Assembly (NCBI GenBank): GCA_028641055.1
Contig: CM054060.1
Coordinates: 208,344,445-208,408,444, forward strand
Reading direction: 5' to 3'
Source: Alopecurus myosuroides
Lineage: Eukaryota; Streptophyta; Magnoliopsida; Poales; Poaceae
DNA length: 64,000 nucleotides
Shown here: in pieces, positions 46,298-57,885 of the stretch
Numbering within the stretch: position 1 is the stretch's first letter
Layout of the letters: each line of letters opens with the position of its first letter
Program-made: the position numbers and the translations under genes
Notes under the pieces: generated by a model
The model's input: the letters and a program-made list of their open reading frames with translations, nothing else
Told to the model about the DNA's origin: nothing
Databases searched by the model: none

Positions 46298-47113
46298 ATG
46301 GGTCTCAGCTACTACCCGCAGGTGGTTCGCATGACTCGCTGTGAGAGCACCGCCGGTTTTCCGGAGATGCTGAGAGACATGGTTACCTATCTGGGGTTCC
46401 GTTGGGCACCAGAGTACCAGGTCTACGAGCACCAGCGCGAGTTCGACCAGACTTTCTACCGGGCTATCGTCTACATTCTGTCGGATGATGGCAGGAGCAT
46501 TGCCCACCGCTACGAGGCAGTAGGTTCCACAGTGGATATGGCCGTGCAGCAGGCAGCGTACGTGAGTCTCACCGTTCTCCGTGCTGACTACTGGGGGTTT
46601 GATGATTCCATCTATCGTCACATCCCCCGGGGTTACATCACGGCAGCGGGAGTTCACTTCACCCTCCACCGCAACCTGGATACCTACGAGGATGATAGCT
46701 CCAGGCTGCACACCACTGCCCAGTTCGTGTGACACAGTGACGCAGTTGCTTCCGCACTCTCTCAGGAGTTAGCCTCAGTCAGGGAGCAGCTCTATCTGGC
46801 TTTGACTCGTCTGGCGACGTACACCACAGACTTCGTTGGAGACGAGCGCTTTGCGCGTTTCCAGCAGACACTGGGTTTTCCTCTGCCAGATGCTGGAGGT
46901 TACGAGCCGATCAGAGGCCCACTTCTCGACCTCGGAGCTGGTTACACAGGGATTCCCCGCTATGGAGCACAGGGACACGACGCTTTCTACTTCACCACAC
47001 CGAGAGTTGCTCTCAGAGCAGTTCCTATCTACAGGGATCGTCGTCATACCTACTTCCGTGGGATTCCTCCGCACCGTATCTCTCGTCGTACTACTCACCG
47101 CCGTCCTGCGTGA
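46298..47113 (+). pseudogene. Pre-gag ORF (ORF0) of the young chromovirus, single nonsense codon
   Basis: ATG 46298 (MGLSYYPQVVRMTRCESTAG) follows an acceptor-like AATCATCTGCAG. The frame continues LRDMVTYLGFRWAPEYQVYE, YRAIVYILSDDGRSIAHRYE, ADYWGFDDSIYRHIPRG and AAGVHFTLHRNLD up to TGA at 46730-46732. It then stays open in the same frame: SALSQELASVREQLYLALTR (helical), FARFQQTLGFPLPDAGGYEP and YFRGIPPHRISRRTTHRRPA to a stop at 47113. The total is 271 residues with one stop, plausibly a CGA-to-TGA change. I know of no enzyme domain. The basic C-terminus and helical segment would suit nucleic-acid or protein binding, but that is speculation. Confidence 0.6.
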
Positions 47114-47322
47114 TGAGCATGGGAGTATCGATGTATCCATTCCTAGCTATGTTTAGTTATCCTTGTCTTTCGAACCATGTATTGGTCTGTTGGATATTCT
47201 GATGTATTTGAACATGTGATGATGTACCTGTTGGTTATCTATTCATGCGTCGGAATAATCTATCTTTCGGTTACCAAGTCTATCCTTTTCTGTTGTTGTG
47301 CTAAAATGAATTTCTGTTCAGG

Positions 47323-48243
47323 ATGCCTCCAACCAGGAACAACCCGCCTCCGCCACCACCAATGGGGGAACTGTTGGCTCAGATGACCCAAGTGGTGACA
47401 CAGATGGCCCAGATCCAGGCTAACCAGCACCACAACCAGAATGCTCCAAGGGTCACCATCAAGGACTTTCTCAGCTTGGGCCCAAAAGCTTTCGTGGCAA
47501 CACGTGAGCCCCTGGATGCTGATGACTGGATCCGTGACGTAGCAAGAGCTCTGGAGATTGCTCCTGTTGCGGAAGAGGATAAGGTCAAGTACGCCACCTA
47601 CCTACTGAAGGGTCAGGCAGCTACTTGGTGGGAGAACTACCAGACCATGAGAGCTGGCTTTCCTATCAACTGGGGATGTTTCAAGGATGCCTTCCTGAAG
47701 CACCACATCCCGGATGGTCTCATGGAAAGGATGCGTGAGGAATTCTGCTCTCTCAGACAGGGCAAGCTGGACGTTCTTGGCTACCAGAACGAGTTCAATC
47801 GTCTCGCTCGGTACGCTGGTGACGAAGTGTCCACTGAAGCCAAGAAGATGGCAAGGTTCCGCCGAGGTTTTAACCCGGAACTGAAGTACGCTCTCACAAA
47901 CATCAAGTGCAAGGACTTCGTGGAGCTCGTGAACACCGCGCTCAATGAGGAGAATGGGCGCAAGGCGTTCGAAGAGTCGCGCAAGCCCTCGCGTGAGGGT
48001 GGTTCCTCCTCCAACATGACCACCCCTCCGCAGAAGCGCCGCATCTGGGTGCCAAATGGTGCTGTCACTCGGGCTCCAAATGCCCAAGCTTCTCCAGGCT
48101 TTGGTCCCCGCCCACCCAACCCATCTCAGATGCAGGGTCAGAGGTTCCCTATGGGGCAGCCAAGGCCGGGTCCTTCTCGTGTCGTCACTTGCTACAAGTG
48201 CAAGGATACTGGACACTATGCTGATAAGTGCACTCAGAAGTAG
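47323..48243 (+). CDS. gag: Gag polyprotein of the young chromovirus
   Basis: 306 residues, with ATG just after an acceptor-like TTTCTGTTCAG|G. A Pro-rich start (NNPPPPPPMGELLAQMTQVV) is followed by the capsid-type Retrotrans_gag domain, roughly residues 60-200 (LDADDWIRDVARALEIAPVA, LKGQAATWWENYQ, FLKHHIPDGLMERMREEF, FNRLARYAGDEVSTEAKK). A basic Pro/Gln-rich linker and one zinc knuckle, C-x2-C-x4-H-x4-C, follow at residues 290-303 (CYKCKDTGHYADKC). Gag forms the cytoplasmic virus-like particle and binds element RNA. A TAG (48241-48243) ends it, but the same frame is open straight into pol. The stop could be a recent nonsense change or a suppressible stop. Otherwise intact. Confidence 0.93.
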   Translation: MPPTRNNPPPPPPMGELLAQMTQVVTQMAQIQANQHHNQNAPRVTIKDFLSLGPKAFVATREPLDADDWIRDVARALEIAPVAEEDKVKYATYLLKGQAATWWENYQTMRAGFPINWGCFKDAFLKHHIPDGLMERMREEFCSLRQGKLDVLGYQNEFNRLARYAGDEVSTEAKKMARFRRGFNPELKYALTNIKCKDFVELVNTALNEENGRKAFEESRKPSREGGSSSNMTTPPQKRRIWVPNGAVTRAPNAQASPGFGPRPPNPSQMQGQRFPMGQPRPGPSRVVTCYKCKDTGHYADKCTQK

Positions 48244-48279
48244 CTACCCCTACCTCCTCGCCCCAACACCAACCAGACA

Positions 48280-51200
48280 ATGGTTCGTGCTCCCCCGGCT
48301 AAAGCCTTCAACTCCAACAACAGGCCTGTCGGGAGGAACGCGAGGGTGAACCATATCAAGGCCGACAAAGCTGAGGAAGCTGCTGACGTCGTTCTCGGTA
48401 TATTACCCGTAAACTCTATTCCAGCTAAAGTGTTGTTTGATACTGGAGCATCGCATTCATTTGTGTCAAAGATTTTTGCAAAAGCATACAACCTAGTTCT
48501 GGTTCCGCTAAGCAATCAAATGACTGTTCACTCTCCGGGACCGCAAATGTTGACTTCCAAGATAAGCATGGACAATGAGATCCTAATTGGAGGTCGCATA
48601 TTCCTTGCTTCACTCATGTTGCTGGGAAATTCTGACATTGATGTCATTCTGGGTATGGATTGGTTGAAGACCCACAAAGCTAAAATTGACTGTGCTCAAA
48701 AGTCAATAACTCTCTCCCACACTTCAGGCCAGATAGTCTATTCTCCATATGGATCAAGTTCTGTTCAGCTGTTCAACCTCGATGCCAAACCCCTTCCTGC
48801 AATTGAAAATGTTCCGGTGGTTTGTGAATTCCCTGACGTCTTTCTAGAAGAGTTGCCAGGGATGCCCCCGGACAGAGCAGTTGAGTTCGTGATCGAGCTT
48901 GAGCCAGGTACTGCTCCAATCTCTAAGCATCCATACAAGATAGCTCCTCCTGAACTGAAATTGTTGAAGGAGCAAATCGATATGTACATGGACAAAGGTT
49001 ACATTCAGCCTAGTTCCTCCGCTTGGGGTTGCCCAACTCTGTTTGTTGCCAAGAAGGATCAAACAAAAAGACTCGTGGTTGACTATCGTCCTCTCAACGA
49101 GAAAACCATCAAGAACAAGTACCCACTTCCTCGTATCGATGATCTTTTTGATCAACTTGCTGGAGCCTCAATATTCTCAAAGTTGGACTTGAGGATGGGG
49201 TACCATCAGATAAAGATCAGAAAGGAAGATATTCCTAAGACAGCTTTCACCACTCGTTACGGTCTATATGAATACACCGTCATGTCCTTTGGTCTCACCA
49301 ATGCACCGGCAACGTTCTCAAGACTCATGAATTCTGTCTTCCATGAATACCTCGACAAGTTCGTTGTGGTATATCTCGATGACATTCTAGTCTACTCCAA
49401 ATCCGAGGAAGAGCATGGAGAACACCTTCGTCTCACTCTCATGAAACTTCGCGAGCATCGTCTATATGCCAAGTTTTCCAAATGTGAGTTCTGGATTCCA
49501 GAAGTTGCATATCTTGGTCATATCATCTCTGCCAAAGGCATTGCCATTGACCCGGAAAAGGTTAAGGCAATTGTTGATTGGAAACCCCCTAAGACGGTGA
49601 AGCAAGTCAGAAGTTTTCTTGGCTTGGCTAGCTATTGCCGTCGTTTCGTCCAAAACTTTTCCAAGATTGCTAAACCTCTCACTGATCTCACAAAGAAGGA
49701 CAAAAAGTTCGTTTGGACTCCACAATGTGATGAGAGTTTCAACCTCCTGAAGACTAAACTCACTTCTTCCCCAGTTCTGGTTGGCCCAGATACTACCAAA
49801 CCTTTCCAGATATTCTGCGATGCATCTCTCCAAGGCCTAGGAGCAGTTCTTATGCAAGAACGTCAAGTTGTGGCTTATGCTTCACGTCAGTTGAACCCAC
49901 ATGAGCAAAACTATCCCACTCATGATCTTGAACTTGCAGCAGTTGTGTTTGCCCTCAAGAAATGGAGACAATACTTGTTGGGTAACAAAACTGAAATCTT
50001 TTCCGATCATAAGAGTCTGAAATACATCTTCACTCAGCCAGATCTGAACCTCAGGCAAAGGAGATGGATTGAGAAGATTAAAGACTTTGATCTCACCATT
50101 TCTTACACTCCAGGCAAGGCTAATGTTATGGCCGATGCTCTCAGTCGCAAATCCTATTGCAATAATCTCATGATCATGGAAAGCCAACCTCCACTTCATG
50201 AAGAATTCCAGAAGCTGAACCTTGGTCTTGTTCCTGAAGGATACCTTGCTAGCTTGACAGCCAGCCCAACTCTCGAGGACAAGATTCGTTCTGAACAACT
50301 TCGTGATAATGAAATCAAGAAGATGGTAGAGCAAATCAAAGAGGGCAGTGATAAGTTCAAGTCCTTCTCAATTGATGACAAGGGAACTGTGTTCTTCGAA
50401 GGACGCATTGCAGTCCCTCAGATTCAAAGTCTCAAGGATATCATTCTCAAGGAGGCTCATGAAACTCCTCTATCCATTCACCCTGGAAGTACAAAGATGT
50501 ACCAGGATCTCAAGACTCTGTATTGGTGGTCTGGCATGAAACGTGAAATTGCTCAATACGTTTCTGAATGCGACGTTTGTCAACGTGTTAAGGCAGTCCA
50601 TCAGAAGACAGCAGGTCTACTCCAACCTCTAAAAATTCCTGAGTGGAAGTGGGACATGATTGAAATGGACTTCGTTACTGGGTTTCCAAAGTCCAAAAAG
50701 GGCAACGATGCAATCTTCGTTGTTATTGATCGTCTCACTAAGGTCACTCACTTCTATGCTGTAAAGGAAACTATCTCAGCTAGCCAGTTAGCAGAGCTCT
50801 ACACAGCAAAGGTTGTTCCCCTTCATGGTGTTCCATTGGAAATAAGCTCAGACCGTGGAAGTATCTTCACTTCTCATTTCTGGAAGAGCTTTCAAGAAGC
50901 ATTGGGCACCAAACTTCTGTTCAGCACAGCTTATCACCCTCAGTCTCAGGGGCAAGTCGAAAGAGTCAATCAGATTCTCGAGGATATGCTCAGAGCATGT
51001 GGTCTCTCCTTTGGCATGAAATGGGAGGATTGCCTTCCATATGCTGAATTCTCCTACAACAACAGCTACCAGGCAAGCCTAGGCATGGCACCATTTGAGG
51101 CACTGTATGGTCGCAGATGCAGGAGTCCAATCAATTGGTCTGGAGCTGGTGAACGTTCACTTTTAGGCCCTGACATTGTTAAGGAAGCCGAGGAGAAAGT

Positions 51201-51711
51201 TCGTATCATTCGTGACAATCTCAGGATTGCTCAGTCTCGTCAGAAGAGCTATTATGATAGCAAGCACAGGGATATGGTCTACGCACCTGGTGATAAGGCA
51301 TATCTCCGTGTAACTCCCCTCAGAGGCACTCATCGTTTTGGTGTGAAAGGAAAGCTTGCACCAAGATACATTGGCCCTTTCAACATCCTCTCAAGACGTG
51401 CAGAGAATGCTTATCGTCTTGAACTTCCAGAAAAACTATCCAAAGTGCACGATGTGTTCCACGTGTCACAACTCAAGAAGTGTTTCAAAGATCCAGATCG
51501 TGCAGTTGATCATGATTCCATTGAACTGCAAGATGATCTATCTTATGAGGAGCACCCTATTCGTATTCTCGATGAGACCGAGCGTAAGACTCGCAACAAG
51601 AGCACCAAGTTCTTGAAAGTCCAATGGTCGCATCATTCTGATAAAGAGGCAACGTGGGAGACCGAAGAGGATCTTCGCAAGAAGTATCCGGACCTGTTCA
51701 TTTCTCAGTAG
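48280..51711 (+). CDS. pol: Pol polyprotein: protease, RT, RNase H, integrase, chromodomain
   Basis: 1143 residues from ATG 48280, in the same frame as gag; the frame is open from the TAG at 48241, so translation may enter from gag. Aspartic protease DTGASHS (Asp54). [11 protein letters not shown] (302-310), [12 protein letters not shown] (335-346), YLDD catalytic box (365-368). RNase H: Asp514, Glu551, Asp576 and the MADALSRK end (617-624). Integrase: zinc finger His727/His734/Cys764/Cys767; catalytic Asp797, Asp858, Glu894 with the standard 35-residue D-E spacing; GPF-type module near 1022-1050. C-terminal chromodomain about 1090-1142 ([20 protein letters not shown]), which in this group directs integration to marked chromatin. 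No stop or frameshift; all catalytic residues present. Confidence 0.96.
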   Translation: MVRAPPAKAFNSNNRPVGRNARVNHIKADKAEEAADVVLGILPVNSIPAKVLFDTGASHSFVSKIFAKAYNLVLVPLSNQMTVHSPGPQMLTSKISMDNEILIGGRIFLASLMLLGNSDIDVILGMDWLKTHKAKIDCAQKSITLSHTSGQIVYSPYGSSSVQLFNLDAKPLPAIENVPVVCEFPDVFLEELPGMPPDRAVEFVIELEPGTAPISKHPYKIAPPELKLLKEQIDMYMDKGYIQPSSSAWGCPTLFVAKKDQTKRLVVDYRPLNEKTIKNKYPLPRIDDLFDQLAGASIFSKLDLRMGYHQIKIRKEDIPKTAFTTRYGLYEYTVMSFGLTNAPATFSRLMNSVFHEYLDKFVVVYLDDILVYSKSEEEHGEHLRLTLMKLREHRLYAKFSKCEFWIPEVAYLGHIISAKGIAIDPEKVKAIVDWKPPKTVKQVRSFLGLASYCRRFVQNFSKIAKPLTDLTKKDKKFVWTPQCDESFNLLKTKLTSSPVLVGPDTTKPFQIFCDASLQGLGAVLMQERQVVAYASRQLNPHEQNYPTHDLELAAVVFALKKWRQYLLGNKTEIFSDHKSLKYIFTQPDLNLRQRRWIEKIKDFDLTISYTPGKANVMADALSRKSYCNNLMIMESQPPLHEEFQKLNLGLVPEGYLASLTASPTLEDKIRSEQLRDNEIKKMVEQIKEGSDKFKSFSIDDKGTVFFEGRIAVPQIQSLKDIILKEAHETPLSIHPGSTKMYQDLKTLYWWSGMKREIAQYVSECDVCQRVKAVHQKTAGLLQPLKIPEWKWDMIEMDFVTGFPKSKKGNDAIFVVIDRLTKVTHFYAVKETISASQLAELYTAKVVPLHGVPLEISSDRGSIFTSHFWKSFQEALGTKLLFSTAYHPQSQGQVERVNQILEDMLRACGLSFGMKWEDCLPYAEFSYNNSYQASLGMAPFEALYGRRCRSPINWSGAGERSLLGPDIVKEAEEKVRIIRDNLRIAQSRQKSYYDSKHRDMVYAPGDKAYLRVTPLRGTHRFGVKGKLAPRYIGPFNILSRRAENAYRLELPEKLSKVHDVFHVSQLKKCFKDPDRAVDHDSIELQDDLSYEEHPIRILDETERKTRNKSTKFLKVQWSHHSDKEATWETEEDLRKKYPDLFISQ

Positions 51712-51734
51712 GGAATCTCGGGGCGCGATTCCTT

Positions 51735-51746
51735 CAAGGGGGGGCG
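51735..51746 (+). other. Polypurine tract
   Basis: AAGGGGGGGCG just before the 3' LTR start (TGTAACATCC at 51750), the usual primer site for plus-strand DNA synthesis. Confidence 0.75.
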
Positions 51747-51749
51747 TTT

Positions 51750-54700
51750 TGTAACATCCAAGTATGAAAACACCCTAGTGTTTCTGTTCTTTTTTTTATT
51801 TATGCAATGCATCATGGCATCATCCCCATATTTATTTCTGTTTGCATTGTTTTCATAATAAAAGTCAAACTCAATCAACTTCTGTTTTCACACTTGTCTG
51901 TTACAATCTTTTCAAATAAAGATTTGCAAATCCAAAAAACATCAAATGCTTCCAAATTATTTTCTTATTGGATCAACTATTAAATTGTTGCTTAATTCAA
52001 TCAATCACTTAATCAATTAATCAATTAATTTCAAATTATTTCCAAACTCAAACCATTTCTCAAATCTTTAATCATTTGAAACCATAAAAGTTCACCACAC
52101 TTTTGTACCCTCTAATTCATTCCAAAACCCTAGGGGTGACCCTATTTAAATGCATGTTTTATAAATGGTTTATTACTATTAAAATTCCCCTAAATTTGGG
52201 TTCAATACAAACTATCATCTCAAATCTCAATTTTTGAAATCCAATCTTACAATATGGTTTCTAATTACATAACAAGGCTAAACTAATTTTTCTGTAATTT
52301 TTTACTAACTAAAACCTTAACTTTTTCTTCCAAAGCAATCTACAAAAAAATAAAACAGAGAAAAGAATAAAAGCAAAAGGAGAACCAGCGCGCGCGCGGC
52401 AGCTAAACGCAGCCCAGCCCGCTAAGCCTACGCGCGCGCACGACCCAGCCCGCTCAACGCCACTTACCGCTTCGACTGCTCCAAGATTCGTGCGGGGTCG
52501 TCGTTTTGGAGTACGGCAGCGCATCGCGCCGCGCCACCGCACCCCCTTGCGACTCCGGCGGCCGCCACCTCCTCTCCGCGGCCTATAAGTGCTCGCCCTA
52601 GCACTGGAGCCTAACCCTAGCGTCTAGGGTTCCTCCTTCCATCGCCAGCGCCGCCAATCGCCTCCTCCCCGTCGAGCTACACCTCCCTGCATTTTTCTTC
52701 CCGCCGGCAACCTTCTGAAGATCGACATGGCGCCGCCGCGTAGAGCTCCCGCCTAGCCACCCTCAAGCAGGAATCGAAACGCCGCAACGCTCTCTTCCCC
52801 TTGGACACCGAAGAACTCCACGGTGAGTTGCCGATCGAGGACGCGATCCTCTTCTTTTCCTCCGGCCGCCGTGCCATTTCTCTGAATCTGAGTACCTCGC
52901 CGCCGTTACCGCGCAGCTCGCCGTCGTTTGAGCACGGGAATCTCCTCGCCACCATCTCTCCTACCTGTTTGACACCGGATCCAAGCCAGAGAAGCACCAG
53001 GAGCTCGCCGCCGTCCTCGACTGCCCTCGTCACCGCCGTCGTCAGCAGGTCGTCTCCGTCAGGCCTCTGCCTCCTCGACGACGTGGTGAGCCACCGTTCT
53101 TCTCCTCCCTCTCCCTCCGTGCATCCAGTAGATGCGCATCCATCTGCAACCCACCCATGCCTCCAATCGCGAGCACGACCGTGCCAATCAACGCCGGCAA
53201 GTCCGTTTCTGTCAGTCGAGCAACGAGCACTCGTCAGTTCGTCAGCTAAAAATTCAGACTTGCGCGATCTGTAACTATTTCCTATCTGCGTGTTGTATAC
53301 TGGTAACAAACGCGACTGCATCGCAGTGGTTCAGTGCTTGCGCTTGCACAGCGAGCTCGCGGGATCGATCCCCCGTGGCCGCAATTCTTTTTCGGGATTT
53401 CGTAGCGCGCCTGGCCCCACCTGGCAGTGCCCTCCCTTGCCACGCCAGCGCGCGCTAGCCACGCTGGCCACGGGCCCTACCTGGCAGCGTGTGTGTAGAT
53501 CTCCTTCTCGGTAACAAAAGTTTAATTCGAATCTGTTAATTTTTTTTTCCAATTCCATTTTAAATTGGCAGAATAAACACCTAAATTGCAAATTCAATAA
53601 CTTTTAATTTATGCATCCAATAAATACAAACTTTATATGTTTATTGCTCCAAATTTCATAATCTTTCCAATTATTCCATTTGTGTTCTGTTTTGAGTTTT
53701 CAAAATTCATTTAAATTTCAAATTTGAATAATTCACATGCAAATTGAAATAATTCATAACTAATTCATACTGTTTTCAAATAATTCAAATAAAATATGTT
53801 TTTCACACCTTTTTGAATGTTCTATTCAAATATAAAATTTGTTTTCTGGTTTGAACAATTTAAATTGCCTAAACCATTTAAATCTTGTTTAATGCAATTA
53901 AAAATTGTTTAATATTGTTTAATTCATAATTAATTAATCCTAAGTCCAATTTCAAAATGTGAAACATGTATTCCAACTAAAATTTGATAACCTTTTCAAA
54001 TATCAATTTTGTTATTTGTTTTGCACCCTTTAACTTGATGAAAACAACAACTACTTGTTTAACATCATTAAGTAACCAATAATTTCCAAAACTTAATAAT
54101 TGTTTTCTTAACTTGTTAACCCTCATTACAATTGCAATTAATATTGTTATTTTGTTGTTATCTTGTCATCATCATCATGCATGCATCATGATAACAACTA
54201 ACACCTAATAAATAATCATTTGTTTCCACTTATTTTCAATGGATCTTTCCATATGCAACCCTTGCATATGGGTCCATTTAATTTGTGCTACCATGTTAGT
54301 CAGTTTATTTTGCTGTACTATTAACTTGTCATGCATCATATTGATTGTGCACAATGCCATGGCAATGGTTGTTTACATTCCTGTTTTGCTTGTTTGCTTC
54401 TTCTCGAATAGACGACGACTACGTTGAGACCGACGATCCTTACGACACCACTACTCAGGACCTAGCCCAGTACCCGGCTACTGAGGTGCCAGGCAAGTTA
54501 TCACTCACATGAATCATCGAGTTCCTTTCCACACTTGTTGTCGATACTATCCTTTTGTCTACTATTGCTAGCCCTATGTATCGTTGCTTGTTCTCCGAAC
54601 CTATCACATGATACCCTGAACCAATGATATTGCCTCACCTCCATACCTACAGCCTTTGTTTGTGCCTTAGTATTATCTAGCATGCTTAGGGTTGCTTTTA

Positions 54701-56264
54701 CTCGAGTCTGTTGTCGGTTACTACTTTTACTATCTTATTACTTGTACCGGGGGCTCGATGTTAATCAATCAATCCTGTTAATTGCTAATGGTAATAATAA
54801 TTTGATGATAAGGCACCGGCAGGAGGCCCATGAGAGGTTTTGGAGCCTGCTAGTGTCGACCCTAATAGGAAAAGGGTCTTGTCTACTGATCCATGATGAG
54901 CGCACTACCCGCATGTGGGAAGCGAGTATGGGCGCCCCCCTCAACTTGACCTGATTCGCATCTCGTCCAAATCATCTCATTTAGTTCGTGCTTTCTATTT
55001 GCCGCATGCATGTTTTTGCGAGCCCAGCGCAGGGTGGAACTTTCGTAGTCGGCATATAGGGGGACACGTTCTTAGAGTGCTATGAGGGTCCATTTTCTTC
55101 TGGGCTCGATTAGCCGTGCGCCCAAGGTGCTTTGGGCTTGATGCGAAGAATGGTTGGTTGTGTAGAGTACCCCGCTTGGTGGGAGGCATCCCATCTGGCG
55201 GGTTATTCTTGCGTGTACGGCCAAATTGGTGCAACCCTGCAGGGATAATCTTCTCGAGAAGCCGTGTTTTCCGCGGTTATGGATTACTTGGTGAAAGTAC
55301 TGGCTAACAAGTACTCAGGACAACTTCAACATAACGATCAATCATGTTTCACCCAATGATTAATAACTTGACTAGTAATAGGTTATTCACACCAATAACT
55401 TGATTCATCTTAATCCAACTGTGTGAGTTATCCTCGGATTGCTTCTTTGGATAAGGGGCGAGATCCAGGATGGGTTTGGTTGAAGTTATCTTTCAGTTGG
55501 TTACAATCCTCGATCTTATCTTTTCTGTTAGCCGGAACTTGTAGTTATCTTCTGTAGTTGGTTAGAGCAGCCAGCAGCAACTTTCATATCACCCCTTTCT
55601 TCCGTTGATCCCAAGCATCAATGCTTGTGTTGACGGGTAACTCTTTGATGAACTGTGAGTCTTGCTTGCCAGTACTTGGATGTACTGACCCCGTTGGGGC
55701 TGTGGTTTACGCAGAGTACGACTACGGCTACGATGACCACCAGGATGGCTACTTTGTGGAGTTCGACGAGACTGCAGACGAGTAGTTAGCTGGACCAGGG
55801 CTGGATCCAGGACCTACGTGGATGGGCTTCGTCTTATTTATTTTCTCCGGCTTCTTAAGCCTGTTGGATTTGTCTGTACCCAGACACCTTTGATTGCTTC
55901 TGCTGTTGTAATGGATGATATGTTGGGACATGTGTCCTCTGGATGATTGTATTCGCTATTTCTGCCTTAGTGAAGGCCAGTTGCAACTTTATTTCTATCT
56001 TTTGTGTCGTAGAGATAAGTTGTGATAATCATTCGTTCAAAGCTGTTGACGTACCGTGCGTGCTTGTTATGAAGTACGTCGACAGTAGTGCCTATGACTC
56101 CTAATGGATAGTTTACATCGACGGTGGAATAGTAGGGCTTCTGTTGTCGCGCATAAGCGCAGGCCTACCAGGAAGCTGGGACGTGGGAGCAGTTATGCCC
56201 CATAATCCAAGCACCTACTATCCAGTTCGTACGATGAGTATCCCTTAGAAGCCAGGGTGCGACA
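51750..56264 (+). repeat. Second full LTR of the young chromovirus
   Basis: 4515 bp and almost identical to 41405-45920. Differences seen by eye include G/T in the T-run near 51793, one A fewer in the A-run near 52345, GTGCCG/GCGCCG near 52730, CGTGAC/CGCGAC near 53312, CGCGGC/CGTGGC near 53375, CATGCTGG/CACGCTGG near 53460, CCTTTTT/CCATTTT near 53556, GAGCTGCC/GAGGTGCC near 54485 and TTCCGCTG/TTCTGCTG near 55900. TATA is at 52584. It is followed not by the TSD but by another PBS. Confidence 0.95.
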
Positions 56265-56509
56265 AATGGTATCAGAGTCTGTCTGCCTGTAGGATCCCTT
56301 TTTACTGGTCGCAGTTGAGTCTAGAAACTATTTTGTAGCTATATAGGAAAAATGAAACGTGAGAGTAGGAATTCTGCCATTTTTCTTCTTTCCCCACCCA
56401 CCCACCCTTTTCTGGTAAGGAAGTGCAACGTTGTTTTCTGTTCTCACCTAAACTTTCAAGTTAGGATTCCACGTGTTTTGGGTTCTCCTTAGTACCTCAG
56501 GGTGCGACA
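56265..56509 (+). repeat. Partial second internal unit fused to the tail of a third LTR
   Basis: 56265-56499 repeats 45921-46155 (PBS, leader, CCTTAGTACCTCAGG), then switches at CAGG to the last bases of an LTR (GGTGCGACA), directly followed by the TSD CAGCA. The switch point has the 4-base overlap CAGG between the internal sequence (CTCAGGACT) and the LTR end (GCCAGGGTG). The rest of the internal unit and nearly all of the third LTR are absent. Confidence 0.92.
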
Positions 56510-56514
56510 CAGCA

Positions 56515-56949
56515 ACCCGACTCGAATTAGACAAGGAAACCGCGACAGAATAGTGTTCAAACTCATGCCGTACAAAAGATGATCTGGGCCAATCTAGGAG
56601 AAATAACACGAGGCAGAGAAAATTGCTAAATTGCCCCGCGGCAAGAAACTACTCGAACTCGGATTGCAACTCGGTAGGCAACCCAAATAGCTATTTTTGT
56701 GGGATTTTCGATAGAGAAACAACTAGAAGATGAACACGAAGAACTCTAACCCTAATTAGACAAAGACACAAAAAGAAAAACGGTGACACGAAATCAACAG
56801 AAAGCAGCAACTAGAAAGCAGGAATTTTGTGTTGATCTAGGCTATGGCAAACTCGAATCTCACTATTTTGTGTTGCTTTTTCTGGATAGGAAATAAAAAG
56901 AACTAGAATATGGATGAAATTTGCTCACCGAGTAAACCCGAGAATCTGA
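56515..56949. other. Retroelement-derived DNA without a gene
   Basis: Resumes the sequence interrupted at 41404. AC-rich and A-rich words (GACACAAAAAGAAAAACGG, CTAACCCTAATTAGAC) look like the antisense leader of a retroelement. No ORF. Confidence 0.35.
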
Positions 56950-57840
56950 TACAAAGATGATATGGCGTGGCCCGATCTTCTTAATGATCTCTCTCTGATA
57001 ATTTGGTGGATGTTTTGTGGATATTTGATAACTAGTGCTACACTAAGAACTCTCCTTGGATAATCCCTGTTGCCAGTGCAACAACAATCAACCCCTTTGG
57101 ATATTCTCAATTACACACTCTTGCACACACAATGAAAGATCATGAGTGGTCCCGTATCCCCTTATTCCTAGTGGAACAACAAGATATCACGCAACTTTGC
57201 AATGGTTACTTCAAGATGAATGCTTAGCAGAAATACAATCTAGAGGCTAGGGTTTTTGGTTTAAACTTGTTATGATCTATTCCACACACAGGTGGTAGCT
57301 ATATATGAGGGAGGGGATGTCTCCCACGAAATTGACCTATTTCTACTTGTTTGGACTCAACCAACTCGGATAAAACTGACCCAACATGGGTGCAGCCAAT
57401 TGGACTCTATTTGGAAAATGGCAGAAAACGACTTGTGGGTTGTTTCCGTCACCACACCTTGTATGAGTAAAATTTGTAGATGAGGCAGGATCCATTCGAA
57501 AGCTCTTTCAAATTTCCTATTCGGATTGTGCTTGTTTGCTTTACTTGGATCCCGTATGAAGATTCCATGACTATTTCAAATTTGGGACTTCTGCCAATTC
57601 GAACTGAAACATTATTTATTTGATGTTGTTTTCCATGACAACAACTTTGTTTTCCACACCTCCTTCTTGTGCTCCTTTCTTCCTCTACTCCATCCATGTT
57701 TGTATGATTAATAAACCTAATCATAAATACATTCATAGGCTTAGGTAGTATAACATTCTCATAAACACAAACATTATTTATTACTAGGAAAGAATTCACC
57801 TTATAATGAACAACAGTGAGGCTCAATATTTCCTTCCAGC
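56950..57840. repeat. Left arm of a large imperfect inverted repeat
   Basis: Three blocks, in order, match the reverse complement of 60330-59480. 56950-57240: AAGATGATATGGCGTGGCCC, GTTGCCAGTGCAACAACAAT and GGATATTCTCAATTACACAC. 57295-57430: TATATATGAGGGAGGGG and TAAAACTGACCCAACATGGG. 57650-57840, read on the minus strand: TATAAGGTGAATTCTTTCCT and CCTAAGCCTATGAATGTATT. Similarity is moderate, with indels. Confidence 0.65.
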
Positions 57841-57885
57841 TGAAGCATGTACAATCACCATGTACCCCTATTATATCCTCATCAG

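Larger units (their letters stand above)
41405..56509 (+). mobile_element. Young Tekay-like chromovirus with an extra partial unit, TSD CAGCA
   Basis: The 15.1-kb insertion is flanked by CAGCA (41400-41404 and 56510-56514). Order: LTR 41405-45920, internal region 45921-51749, LTR 51750-56264, a second copy of the first 235 bp or so of the internal region (56265-56499), then the last bases of an LTR (GGTGCGACA) at 56509. Both full LTRs begin TGTAACATCCAAG and end GTGCGACA. They are 4516 and 4515 bp long; I noted about nine differences by eye (about 0.2%). Domain order protease-RT-RNaseH-integrase-chromodomain plus the iMet PBS places it with Ty3/gypsy chromoviruses. Tekay/Del is the likeliest branch from LTR size and termini. 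Confidence 0.93.
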
